This document shows positions 1-13,600 of a stretch of 64,000 bases of DNA, one piece after another. The stretch covers positions 11,309,598 to 11,373,597 of the forward strand of contig NC_135560.1 of NCBI RefSeq assembly GCF_964340395.1, given 5' to 3'. The position numbers and the translations under genes were made by a program. The DNA comes from Glandiceps talaboti (lineage: Eukaryota > Hemichordata > Enteropneusta > Spengelidae). The notes beneath the pieces are model-generated. The model was not told the DNA's origin and searched no databases. It saw nothing but the letters and a program-made list of their open reading frames with translations. The first letter of the stretch is position 1; every line of letters begins with the position of its first letter.

Positions 1-1516
1 CATCATGTCAAAGCTTTCCACATTCTACAATCAACCCTTTGTGTATCCAGGATTCACCAAGATCTGACAAACTCGTACTATAAGGCTTTGGACTCTAGAC
101 TATATATAAGTTATATCTAAAGTTTAACTAAAATGCACTCTGTCTTTGTGAAAGATAATAAATGGAACACTTAAATTAATTCATATTTCATCTTTAAAAA
201 GATGAATACTAGGTTTAAATACTGTAACAGTCAATAATTCAGAAATGAAACAAAACACTTTCTATAGCATAATGCAACTCTGGCAGCCAGTAATCATTAC
301 TCAGTTCAACCACTGTTAGGTAGATATATTCACGTTGAAATTACAGTCTATTTCAAGAACAACCGTCAAGAAGCATGTCACAGAATTATCTATGATTTGG
401 TAATGGTACTAAGAATGGGTAATTTACTGTAGGGTTTCTGATTCAATCAAGAGAATATGACCTGCGGGATGAAGACTGTAATGATAATAGGAGATGGAAG
501 CCTGATTTATACGTACAGATTGCCAAAAGAGATTATTATTTCTAATCAAGATATTAGGACAGAAAATGTACACAGTGAAATTTTATAGAGAAGAAGGGCA
601 TGCACGTAATATTGTAGATTGTATAAAAAAGATTATATACCTCATAAGCACAGGAAGTGTATGTAGTGAAATTGTATATCGTAGGTCATGTACATGTAGA
701 TTGTAAAAATAGTTGTAGTATTCCCCAATATCACAGAAAATGTATAGATAGCGAAGTTCGTATATTGTAGGTCATTTTTTTTTTTATAGATTACGAAAAA
801 AGATATGCTGATAATATGAGTACAGAAAATGTAGACAGTCACAGAAATTTGCTGTCAAATATTTTTATTAATGACATGTGTTTACCTTTAGTATATCTTT
901 AAAGTCACTGGAATTATTTATATATCAAGATGTGGACCATAAACTACCAGATCCATACTTTTTTAAAGGGGAAGGAAACCTTGTGAATTTGCAAATGTTT
1001 GATAAAAATGTGGATGCTAAAATGAGATGAAATACATTGTGTCATTCACTTTGACATATTAGTATAGAGTGATCTTAACTCAAGCAGAAGTGATGTATAA
1101 GACTTTCTGGGCAACTTCTATTGAATCTATGTAATTACCATAACAATAGAAATAGTTGACAATATGCTTAACGGGTGGCGCAGAAGTTGCGTAGCACGTA
1201 CGTCACTTTCATAACTTTTGCCTTAAGTTCAGATTAATGGCAGCCGCATACTGAAAGTGAGAGTGAATGAATCCAACACATTCCATCTCATTTTGACATC
1301 CAAGTCTTCATTGAACATATAGTGAATTGACAAGGTATCCTTTCCCTTAATAGTATTATATCAATTCTCAGTTTTATGTTTACTTTTATTAATCTCTTCA
1401 ATAATTGCGTTGTATTATATGAAGCAGCCATGGTATTAAAATATTTTTTGTATAGAATTGTATAAGAAATTATTTCACACATTTCATTGCATGTTTTTTT
1501 CCTCCAGTAATTTCAG
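1..1516. other. Sequence upstream of the first recognised exon
   Basis: No exon can be supported here. It is AT-rich single-copy-looking DNA with a loose internal repeat at about 590-850, where similar phrases about transcript-like 'gtacatgtaga' and 'acagaaaatgta' recur. If the tail-anchored gene has earlier exons, they should be here or left of the window. An open stretch at 433-543 follows a possible splice acceptor, but I found no donor whose phase fits the exon at 1517. Confidence 0.4.
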
Positions 1517-1638
1517 TATGAAAGCTGACCGGACTGAGTATGAAAGGTTGTGGAATACATTTACTGCCTGCTTTGAAGTTTTTGAAAGCCAGATGAAGAT
1601 GTCACTTGAATTGGAGAGAACTTTCCCCATCCATGCAG
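1517..1638 (+). CDS. Tail-anchored gene, first recognised exon
   Basis: The acceptor is a T-rich tract ending TTTCAG at 1511-1516; another AG nine bases upstream (1506-1507) would add three residues in frame. The donor is CAG|GTATGT at 1636-1644. ATG at 1518 has A at -3 and could be the initiator, or an internal methionine if coding exons exist to the left, because the exon starts one base before it. It encodes 40 residues and one base of a glycine codon. The 3' end of the exon, including the donor, is tandemly copied into the intron. Confidence 0.65.
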
Positions 1639-4600
1639 GTATGTAAAGATGTCATTTGAATATTGGAGTGAACTTTCAAAATCTATGCAAGTATATCATG
1701 TCATTTGAATATTGAAGAGAACTTTCCCAAACCATGCAGGTATGTAAAGATGTCATTTGAATTGGAGAGAATTGTCCCAAACCATGCAGGCATGTAAACA
1801 TGTCATTTGAATATTGGAGAGAACTTTTCTAAACAATGCAGGTGTGTAAAGATGTCAGTTGAAGTGGAGACAATTTTCCCCTATCACAGGTAAAGATGTC
1901 ATTTGAATTGTAAAGAACTATCCTAATCCATGTGGGTATATATGTATGTATAAGAATCTTGAAGAGTGAGTGAGTCTAAAACATGTAAATGTGTTTCCAA
2001 AATATTTTTCATTTTGCACATGTAGTGGGTTGCTTACATGTATAAGGTAGAAAGATCTGCAGTGATTGTGGAAATGTGATGCCGATCTTCCAGCACAGAG
2101 CCTCAATAATTCATCCATCTTTAGTAATCAAGGGATTTCAACCAATTGCTATATCTCATCTTCTCCATTAAACTCATGTTTATATAGCTCTCAACATTTC
2201 AGATATTCTAGTGATTCATCACATGATTTCTCAAATCAAATAAGGACACAAAATTCTTTGAATAATTATGTGATTAAGCTCTGAAATCTGACGACTAATC
2301 ATGTGATCTATACGCTCTGACGTTATTTATTATTAGATTCTGATGTTTTTAATCATTATTTTTTGTGTGAATTTTTGCTATTAACCATGTTCAACATCAT
2401 AATAATAGTATTAATATTATATTGCATTACAGTAGTACTGCCAGAGTTTATTTTCCCAATTAATATAAATTTATTCCTGTTTCGCCTAACTGGTAATTAC
2501 TTGTGTACAAACAAATGCCTGCAGTTTCTTTTTCAAGGGGAGTAAAGATGAGTAAAATTTGTCTTGCTTTATTTGGAGAACCTCTTTTATCATACTCAAA
2601 GAAATGATAGAAAGATGGAAAGGATGAGGAGTATATACACATACTAAAATGAAAATTTCCAAACACAACTTGATGCAAAAGAAATTTACCAGATTGCATT
2701 TTAATATTGAATAGGAATTGTGCTACACTGATTATACTGTTTGTAGTCTTAAGAATTGCCTATACATGTAGTTTCAAGTTAGCGATTGTAACAGCTAGGA
2801 GTTCGACCATGTTATGTTTGATTTGAAGTGGGTTTTAACGATGTATGTATGTGCAGTATGTATGTTTACATTATTTCCAGGACATTCAGTTCAAGATCAT
2901 CACAGAAAGGTCGTTTAATTTGCAAAGTTTCAATAGTTTTCATATACAAACACTTGATAAATGTAAATAAATTGATGAACACATGTCATTTATATCTTAC
3001 ATTGTAGAGTAATTATAGCTTTTCACATTCAAGTTTTGTGGAGATCCAATGGTATAGTTGAATACTGTCATTTTGTGTAATCGTTAAATGCCATCAAAGT
3101 ATGTAAATATACCTGTCTATCATGCTGAATTCTGTCCTTTTTAAATGAAAATTGATTTTACACGACCATGCTTTGTTTTGTCCCGGCTGTCATTTCTTGC
3201 AATGATTACCTACTTTCATAATTGTACAAAGACCACTAAGAGTAAAATTAGTTCTTATTTCAAAGGAATTAACACTTGTATAGAAATATTTTCTAAAGAA
3301 TCATTGCTGTCATATTACTCTGTTTCCAGTCCTTTTGTCATCATATTAAAAGTAGCTACAAATGATTCTTGTTATATACTTCTAGCCAAACCAAGTAGTC
3401 ACAAAGTGCGTTGGCGTTGGCAACAAATTAGATCGTGGTTTACAGTGATTTGGAAACACAAATCTCGAATGAATGAAAATGATTGTACCGGGGTAGTTAA
3501 TAATCTGAGGTCATATGGGGATAGAAGGGAAATGCCTGCAGGATGAACAATTAGGAGGCTTTCAAGCTTTTAGTCTCAGCCATCTGTAAATAAGGGAATT
3601 ACAGAAAGATGTTTACATATGGAACTGTACAGATTTAAACCAAATCGCATGCTTATATATTTAACTTCAGCAGCTTTCACAAAATATATAACTTGACTTT
3701 ATCAAAATAACATAAACACATTGTTGGTCTCTCAGAGTGAAGCCTATAAAATGGAAGTGAAATTTTAAAGTTTATAAGCAACTGCATTATCTAAGGATTT
3801 TTTGAGCCCAGATAAGTACATGTATGATTAAGGAACGGTCATAAAATGAGTACTAAGAGTAATATTTTTATTAAAACATTTATTAAACAATTCAAAACTT
3901 CATAACAGGTACTTAATGCCAATAAGCAGCCATATGGCATATGTAAATTATAGTTGCATAACTAAGAAGGTGAACATTCTGTTAATTATAAAATCCTTGA
4001 AAACAAAGATTAAAAAAAGAGATTGGTAAAGTATCAGGGACTTGAAATAAAACACAGAAAACTGCAATACTGATGACCAAACACCACGACAATGTCTCAC
4101 AAAACATGTCAAATATGTACATTAATTTCGACTTGAGAATGAAATAAGCATTCACCCACAGGTCAAATACACTAGTGTATGCATTCTCGCTCTGCAAATT
4201 CACAACTGTGCCCGGATGTTGCATCAGACTCAAGCTGGATACATACGTAAGATGAAGATATTATGAAGACAAGCACAAATTACCTACATGTATGACAGGA
4301 GGGAAAAAAGGATGGAATGAATGTATATACAAAACATAAACAAAAAGTACAACAGAATTGGACAAAATCTTCAACTTCTGAAAAAAAAATTAAAAACCTA
4401 GACATATTTTCCATTTAACATGAACTTACTGTTGAAAATATGTCAACGTTTGAATATATTGTTTGATATATAGTCAATGTGAGATGAATATTTCTGATTA
4501 CCTTTACATTGCTTTTGTGGAGACAGATTCAATTACACTAATGCAAACTGTCTGACGTGGAAATGTAACAATTTATTGTGAGATTTTCTTCTTTTGCAGA

Positions 4601-7600
4601 AGAATTTCACATGGGAATGATATACAAATCCTGTGAGAGTTTAAGTATAGTGATTTGTACTTTCAAAGATATGAAATAGATAGGAAGAATCTTCTCTAAT
4701 CCTCACTCAATGACCTTTTGATTTTAATTTATCATCGTATTTTGTTTCTTCATGGAGGATAAAAAAAAGCAACGTCTTATTGAAATCCTAACCAGATGGA
4801 CAAGGTTTTATGAAACAAAATATCTTTAGGCAGCCATTCAAACGTGGCTTTTTATTACATGTGATGATGCTGGCTTCGATGGCTTTAATATTTTGATTAA
4901 TTTTCAGAGATTTTTGTCACAATTGATAACAAGAAATACAAGGGCAAAAATTGAATTGATGTATTTATATTACTCCACATGGCTGGTATATGTTCCTGAA
5001 TATTCTTTGTTCATGCAGGTAAAATATGAGTGATTTACACAAAGGGCCTCTCTATTCGTTGTGACAAACCCTGTATGTCACAAATATCTAAACACTGACT
5101 GAAGGTAAATATTGGGGAATACTGTCACTGTGACAGTAATTATACCTGCAGAAGCTTGATTTATGATAAAAGGTCTTTTTTTTTCAAACAACTGTCACGC
5201 AAACATTAATTCATGACAAACATTTCCACATCAAAGTGATATTCATGTATTTTAAATTAAAGTGATGTGATATCAAAGATCAAAAAATAGATTTGGTAAG
5301 AAAGTATTAAAAGATTCAATAGTGTGGATAATATTTATGAGAGAAGTTTTCTATGAGTGTCCACTGGGCATCATGGATTTAAGTCGTTTTAGCTGGTAAT
5401 GCCCTTAATCCTCCCGAGGTTCATGAGGTTCATCCCTAGACCATGTACTGTAATATGTCATTTGTCTAAATTTCCCCCAGGCTCATTGCACCCTCAACTT
5501 CCAATGTGTCATTCTACATGGAAAGGTGTATAATTATATATGGAGAAATTAATAAAACTAATAGCTTCTTTTCCTGTCCAGATTGGATAAAAGTAAGGTT
5601 TTGATCCTGTCCAGACTAGATAAAAGTCAGAGTTTGAATCTGTCCAGACTGGATAAAAGTAAGGTTTTGATCCTGTCCAGACTAGATAAAAGTAAGACTT
5701 TGCTTTTGTCCAGACTAGATAAAAGTAAGACTTTGATTCTGTCCAGACTAGATAAAAGTAAGATTTTGATTCTGTCCAGACTGGATAAAAGTAAGGTTTT
5801 GATGCTGTCCAGACTGGATAAAAGTAAGGTTTTGATCCTGTCCAGACTAGATAAAAGTAAGACTTTGATTCTGTCCAGACTAGATAAAAGTAAGACTTTG
5901 ATTCTGTCCAGACTAGATAAAAGTAAGACTTTGATTCTGTCCAGACTGGATAAAAGTAAGACTTTGATTCTGTCCAGACTGGATAAAAGTAAGACTTTGA
6001 TTCTGTCCAGATTGGATAAAAGTAAGATTTTGATTCTGTCCAGACTGGATAAAAGTAAGGTTTTGATGCTGTCCAGACTGGATAAAAGTAAGGTTTTGAT
6101 CCTGTCCAGACTAGATAAAAGTAAGACTTTGATTCTGTCCAGACTAGATAAAAGTAAGACTTTGATTCTGTCCAGACTGGATAAAAGTAAGACTTTGTTT
6201 CTGTCCAGACAGGATAAAAGTAAGGTTTTGATGCTGTCCAGACTGGATAAAAGTAAGACTTTGATTCTGTCCAGACTAGATAAAAGTAAGACTTTGATTC
6301 TGTCCAGACTGGATAAAAGTAAGACTTTGATTCTGTCCAGAATGGATAAAAGTAAGACTTTGTTTCTGTCCAGACTGGATAAAAGTAAGACTTTGTTTCT
6401 GTCCAGACTAGATAAAAGTAAGACTTTGTTTCTGTCCAGACTGGATAAAAGTAAGGTTTTGATCCTGTCCAGACAGGATAAAAGTAAGATTTTGATTCTG
6501 TCCAGACTGGATAAAAGTAAGACTTTGATTCTGTCCAGAATGGATAAAAGTAAGACTTTGTTTCTGTCCAGACTGGATAAAAGTAAGACTTTGTTTCTGT
6601 CCAGACTAGATAAAAGTAAGACTTTGTTTCTGTCCAGACTGGATAAAAGTAAGACTTTGATTTTGTCCAGACTAGATAAAAGTAAGACTTTGATCCTGTC
6701 CAGACTAGATAAAAGTAAGACTTTGTTTCTGTCCAGACTAGATAAAAGTAAGATTTTGATCCTGTCCAGACTAGATAAAAGTAAGACTTTGATTCTGTCC
6801 AGACTAGATAAAAGTAAGACTTTGTTTCTGTCCAGACTAGATAAAAGTAAGACTTTGTTTCTGTCCAGACAGGATAAAAGTAAGACTTTGTTTCTGTCCA
6901 GACTAGATAAAAGTAAGACTTTGATTCTGTCCAAACTAGATAAAAGTAAGATTTTGTTTCTGTCCAGACAGGATAAAAGTAAGACTTTGTTTCTGTCCAG
7001 ACAGGATAAAAGTAAGACTTTGTTTCTGTCCAGACTAGATAAAAGTAAGACTTTGATTCTGTCCAAACTAGATAAAAGTAAGACTTTGATCCTGTCCAGA
7101 TTGGATAAAAGTAAGACTTTGATTCTGTCCAGACTGGATAAAAGTAAGACTTTGTTTCTGTCCAAACTAGATAAAAGTAAGACTTTGTTTCTGTCCAGAC
7201 TGGATAAAAGTAAGATTTTGATTTTGTCCAGATTGGATAAAAGTAAGGTTTTGATTCTGTCCAGATTGGATAAAAGTAAGACTTTGATTCTGTCCAGACT
7301 GGATAAAAGTAAGACTTTGATTTTGTCCAGACAGGATAAAAGTAAGACTTTGTTTCTGTCCAGACTGGATAAAAGTAAGATTTTGATTCTGTCCAGACTA
7401 GATAAAAGTAAGATTTTGATTCTGTCCAGACTAGATAAAAGTAAGATTTTGTTTCTGTCCAGACTGGATAAAAGTAAGACTTTGTTTCTGTCCAGACTGG
7501 ATAAAAGTAAGACTTTGTTTCTGTCCAGACTAGATAAAAGTAAGACTTTGTTTCTGTCCAGACTGGATAAAAGTAAGATTTTGATTCTGTCCAGACTAGA

Positions 7601-10600
7601 TAAAAGTAAGATTTTGATTCTGTCCAGATTGGATAAAAGTAAGACTTTGATTCTGTCCAGACTAGATAAAAGTAAGACTTTGATTCTGTCCAGACTAGAT
7701 AAAAGTAAGACTTTGATTCTGTCCAGACTAGATAAAAGTAAGATTTTGATTCTGTCCAGACTGGATAAAAGTAAGATTTTGATTCTGTCCAGACAGGATA
7801 AAAGTAAGACTTTGATTCTGTCCAGACTGGATAAAAGTAAGACTTTGATTCTGTCCAGACTAGATAAAAGTAAGATTTTGATTTTGTCCAGACTGGATAA
7901 AAGTAAGACTTTGATTTTGTCCAGATTGGATAAAAGTAAGATTTTGATTCTGTCCAGATTGGATAAAAGTAAGATTTTGATTCTGTCCAGACTGGATAAA
8001 AGTAAGACTTTGTTTCTGTCCAGATTGGATAAAAGTAAGACTTTGATTCTGTCCAGACTGGATAAAAGTAAGATTTTGATTCTGTCCAGACTGGATAAAA
8101 GTCAGATTTTGATTCTGTCCAGACTAGATAAAAGTAAGACTTTGATCCTGTCCAGACTGGATAAAAGTAAGACTTTGTTTCTGTCCAGACTGGATAAAAG
8201 TAAGACTTTGTTTCTGTCCAGACTGGATAAAAGTAACACTTTGATTCTGTCCAGACTGGATAAAAGTAAGACTTTGTTTCTGTCCAGACTAGATAAAAGT
8301 AAGACTTTGATCCTGTCCAGATTGTTAAACTGTCTGATAAAAGTAATATTTTCATAGAAGTCAGAAGTATCCTACAACAGGCATCTAATTGTTATCATGT
8401 TTCAATATGATTACTCAGACCAAGGTCCATAAATAAAGAGATAAAATAACAGTTGGTTCCTGTGCAGACCGCCAAGGTTTCTATTGAAATCAGAAATGTC
8501 TGTAGTGACAATATACTTCTAAAATTCATTATATGGTTTTTGCCTTCATTGTGTGTTCATTATACTCAAGAGGATCTAAGCAACCACATTTGTACAAACA
8601 AATAATTTATAATCATGGTATTATTTTTCAATAAATTTTGTGTCGAAGCAAGGAAACAAATGACTAACATAATTGTCAGGTTTCTGGTTACCTAAATATT
8701 TTATTTGATTCAAATTAATTAAGTTTATGAACAGACTACAGAAATAGATGGTTTTGTAGTAGATTACTAATACCCATATCTTTTATAATACTGTAATAAA
8801 GCACTTTAAAGCTGTCCCTAAGGAGATTTTTATACGTCATAATTGGCCATTTTACAGAATTCAGATGTTGAAAGTACTAGCATAATGCCCTAGTGTCATG
8901 TAATGAGCAATCAATCAAAATAAAGTAACTGTTTAAGTGTTAGTGTGATGTTTGATTCAATAAAGAAGAGAATGTCAGTAGAAAGTTGCACAATAATAAA
9001 ATGTAATGTTTATTGATATGCATATTCTTTATTGTCTGGTGCTACTAAACAATACTGGCAGAAGATATGTGGTATTGTTAAGCTCTATCATGCACTAAAC
9101 CATGACTATTGTAAACTGTGCAATATCCTGCACTGTGCAACCAGATTTGGTTGCAGCCAATCAAATATAGTTATGCTGTAGAAGTTGTCAAAATGACCAT
9201 GATGTCAGCCTTTCAATGTTGATTTATGAGGCCATCCACCTAAATGTTACATCAATAGTAAACATACATTTGCAGCTGTTGGGTTTGTTATTTCATGAAG
9301 TTCAGACAATTGACAAGTCTCACCATAACAACAGTCGTTCTTATCAACAGGAGCAGAAAGTATTCTGCTTATTTGATTTTAATCTAGATAATGACCGCTG
9401 TTTGACTTGAACTTCTAATCACAAGTTCAAGGCGAGACCTAAATCTTTTGATCTAGCAGGCACAGACCCACTGAGAAGTACAGACGTGAGTGGTAGCTGA
9501 TAACGTTGCACAAATGTCGTATCTTAAGACTTACTATATATAGTTGATATGTGTCTTGAGGCCAGTTTCATTGAGACAAGACAAGATAGTAGCAATATAC
9601 ATGTTATAGTATCCTCATGAATGTTTTAGTCAGTGTTAGCTTTCCTTGTTTGCCAAACGTTTGGCAGGTTTGAAACAACTACATAATTTAAAGTGTACTG
9701 GTTCCCAGGTCTCCACAAGAATTCTTTTTCGCTATATTTTGTCACTACACTCTCTAGTAGAGCTGCCTGAGTGTTTGGTATATTAACTTAGCTCAAATGT
9801 GTTTGGTGCCTAGCTAAGTACTACCTAACTTGTGATCATATCATAACAGTTTTGCAGGCTCAATTTAGATTAAATGGAATAAATATAAATGGAATTTCGT
9901 CATCCCCAATGCAGGTGAAATGTGGCGTACCTCAAGGATCCATACTTGGACCTATTCTCTTTCTCTTATACATTAATGACATTACCTCCTCAACTGATGC
10001 CTTTACTTTTCGTCTTTTTGCTGACGACACCAACCTCTTCAGATTTATGGATACCCCCTCCATTGATTTAAATGATATCAATGGTCATTTTAACAAGGTG
10101 TATGCGTGGTGTCGCGCAAATAAACTCACTATTAGCTTAGATAAAACCAATTACATGATCATCAAAACCCAACAGAGACAGGTAAATGCTAATGGTTCCC
10201 TGGTTATTGGCAACACAACTATAGAAAGTGTATCCTCAGCCACATACTTGGGTGTCTCAATTGACCCATCATTAACTTGGAAATCTCATGTTGAGAAAGT
10301 ACGTAACAAGGTTAGTCCTATAATAGGCATTATCTCACGTATCCGTCATTATGTTCCAAAATCAGTTCTTCTTTTAATTTACAACAGCCTCATCCTGCCC
10401 CAATTCAGCTATTGTATAGAAATCTGGGGAAATACATATTCGACCACTTTGAAACCTCTCCTTCTTCTTCAAAAGAAGCTTGTCAGACTTATATCTTTCT
10501 CTAGTTTCGATGCCCCCTCCACTCCCCTGTTTTCCCGACTTGGTAATCTTAATATCCATAAGCTTTGTAAACAATATTCCTGTTTGTTCTTCTTTGACCT

Positions 10601-13600
10601 CAATAACAGTCATTACGCCCGTAATCTTCACCATTACATACCCCAACCCGTGCCTCACAATTACTTAACTCGTTCATGTCTCAGTGGAAACCTGCCAGTC
10701 CCTAAGGTAAAGCTCACGGTCAGCAAACATAACTTCAAATATGCTTGTACTCAGCACTGGAATTCACTCCCAACAACAATAAAACTTATTTCTAATAGAC
10801 ACCAATTCAAAAAACAGTTAAAAATACATCTTTTCACAGAGTAATGGTTTTTTTTTGTAACTTGCCAAATGTTACTTTGTACTTAGACTTATCCGCATTT
10901 TCCAATTAGCCCTCTAGTCACATTGTATTTATTTTCACATTTCTTGTAAATAGTAGTTTTTAGTAGTTACAATGTATTTCACTATTTCTCGTATCAAGTA
11001 TTATAATTTAAGTAGTAGGTTGGATCATGGACACGACTAGGTATGCTTACCTATTTCCATGGTCCCCACCAGAGTTAATATATTTTATTATCATTTTTTT
11101 TCTGTATTCGAACTTTTGTCTTTTCTTTCGTGATTGTTTAACTTTGGTGAAATAAAGATTCATTCAATTCAATTCAATTAGACTGTATTGTTAGCGAGAA
11201 TTACACAATCTTATAAATTATGTATCTTCAAATGTTGATTGTAGGATGAACTATTGAACGATTCAATTGTATGTCACTTATTATGACATGGTAACTTAGG
11301 TGATTGTCATCTTGGTGAGGTGGAATTAATACATGCACCAGATTGACCCTTGAAGTCACAAGAAGTAGTATGTTACCACCATGTTGTATGTTTTACCTGT
11401 AGGATCATACATATCACTGAATCACATAGATTAACAGACTATAACTAATTTAAGAAATTTAATCCGATCCTTGCAGCCATAAATCCAAAAAGACAGTAAA
11501 CTAGGTTATTCAAGCAGATCATTGTATTTTAAGCTAGCAACAAACTGTAATCTCTGTCTCTTTGAACTAAATTGATAGCGAAATCTCGAAAATTTGCCCT
11601 GAAGTGTAGTGAGATTTCAGAATTTATCTCATTGGAGTCTCTTTGTCAGGGCAACAGTCTGTGTGGGTGTTAAAATATAGTTAGAAATTCATGTTGTTGT
11701 TTTGAAACCTACTCAGTTACTGCACTGCATATTGAGATTGGTTTTTCTTCTGTATAATACACAGATAATTTACTTCCTGACTATCCTTTTGTTGAAAACT
11801 GAATGTTTTTCTTCAGTTCTGAGTTTGGCAAGATTTGATTTCCTTACCTGACTCGATTGATGAAGTGATCAGAACTGACTTCAGGGCATTAAAAATCCCT
11901 CTGTACTAATATTGTAATGGATTTAGGAATTATACTGATTATTCATAAAAGTTTGGGGGAGGGGCATGAACTCAAAGTACAGTCAAGAGTTCAACATAAA
12001 AGTACTTTCTTTCTAGAAAAACATTCCTCTATTTTACCATTTCCATAATCATTATTTTTAAAGTATTTCACTTGACTAAGGGTCAAGTATGCAAGGTAAT
12101 CACACAGGTTTCTTCCCCATAGTGTCATCTCTCCTTTCTCTTTCTTAACATTGAATTTTTCTTTTGAATGTCATCACTTATGCAAGATCATGTACTTTTT
12201 TCACAACTTCTAAAAGAGAAAGTGATCAATATTCTTTTCCATATGATTTCTTTTGATCTGTAATTCTTAGATTATTACAATTCTTATTATCTTTTGAGAA
12301 AAATATCTGTAGTTCTGCCACTCATTAAAATTAATAATAAATCGAGAGTAAATATGCTGTATTATGTCAAACTTGAAAGACAATTAAAACTTTTTCAATT
12401 TCGCATATTTCCAGCTACTGGTAAAACGTTTTTGTATTGTAGAAAATAATGCAAAAAGTACTGAATCATTGAATATATGTTTACACATGATTTGTATTAT
12501 ATGTCCAACAACCAAGGGCATTTGGTATTATAAGTAAATTATGAAAAGGTATCCCAGTAAAGAATTAGTGTACAGTACAAAAGACTTTCCTTAAACTTAA
12601 TTATTTTGGTGCATGAACAATTTGGCAGAATTCACTTTATAAAGACATGTCAGGTACACTTTAATTTGGCAGACAGTGCAAAGGGATAGACTCTACTTGC
12701 AAATAACTCATCCAGTTGGCACGCTATCAGAGCAACTCCTGTTGACACCTTTCACAACAACTGAATATGGAAATATGTGACAAGTAAATTAGTGGGAGAT
12801 ATTTCTGCAGAAAAGGGTTTTGCATGTATCCAGCTTTAAGAGGTCTAGCTTGGAAAAAAACCATACAATTACGGTAGTACAGTACAAGGTTTCAAATTGA
12901 ATTTTAATATTTTGATATCTTTCAGGGCCACACGTGTTCATCAACACTGGAATAGTGGAACCACTGCCTGTTGAAAACAGTCATGTCAGTGTGGAACATT
13001 TAGATGTACCAAGTATAGACAAAAGGGTGCTAGAAAGAGAAGAGCTCAAACTGCTTGAAAGGTAGGATTGCTATGGAAATTTCCACATACATGCATTGCA
13101 AAACTGGTCTGCAGCTATATATGAAGGTGGCTGACAAATAAACCCCCACAAAAAAGCTGACTGCCATACATGGTATAATTGTGAATGTAAAGACAGATAT
13201 TTTTTCACCATAAAAAATGGATATGAAAATGTATAAAAGCATAATTGCTTCTGTGGAAAATTCATACATTGGTTCTAACTTTCAGTGTTTCAGTACAGTG
13301 CATGCCTAGTTACCTAGTATAATATTTGCACTTTGTCAAAAGTAAAGGACTTTGCTGCATTCCTCTGGATGTTTGTCATTCAAAAATCACTCTTCCAGAA
13401 TCTGACTCCATTTAGACACGCATAAAGAAGTGATTTGTGTGAAATTCATCTAGACATGCAAATGATTATTTGCATATCATGCAATGTAAAGAGACCATTT
13501 ACTTGATCACAAGTGGAACTATAGGAGAAATAATCAGTAATACAATTGGAAAAATATATCATCTAGAAGAATATACAAGTGGTACATAATGGAACCAGAT

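Larger units (their letters stand above)
1639..12925 (+). other. Intron 1 of the tail-anchored gene
   Basis: This 11.3-kb intron holds the duplicated-donor repeat, the 33-bp minisatellite and a retrotransposon tail, all listed separately. The stretches 1940-5570, 8346-9840 and 11180-12925 contain only short AT-rich open frames with no recognisable protein family. A 133-codon frame at 3145-3546 has no recognisable domain, splice context or codon bias and is probably chance. Confidence 0.6.

Noticed and set aside
433-510. Candidate upstream exon of the tail-anchored gene
   Set aside because: An acceptor and an open stretch exist, but no donor leaves the two bases required by the exon at 1517.
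3145-3546. 133-codon frame in intron 1
   Set aside because: No family recognised, no splice or start context, AT-driven composition, and its length is within chance for about 64 kb read in six frames.
5509-8357. Two giant overlapping frames of 948 and 924 codons as protein genes
   Set aside because: They are the two strands of the 33-bp array. A unit divisible by three with no internal stop gives open frames automatically. There is no non-repeat domain, signal or plausible start.
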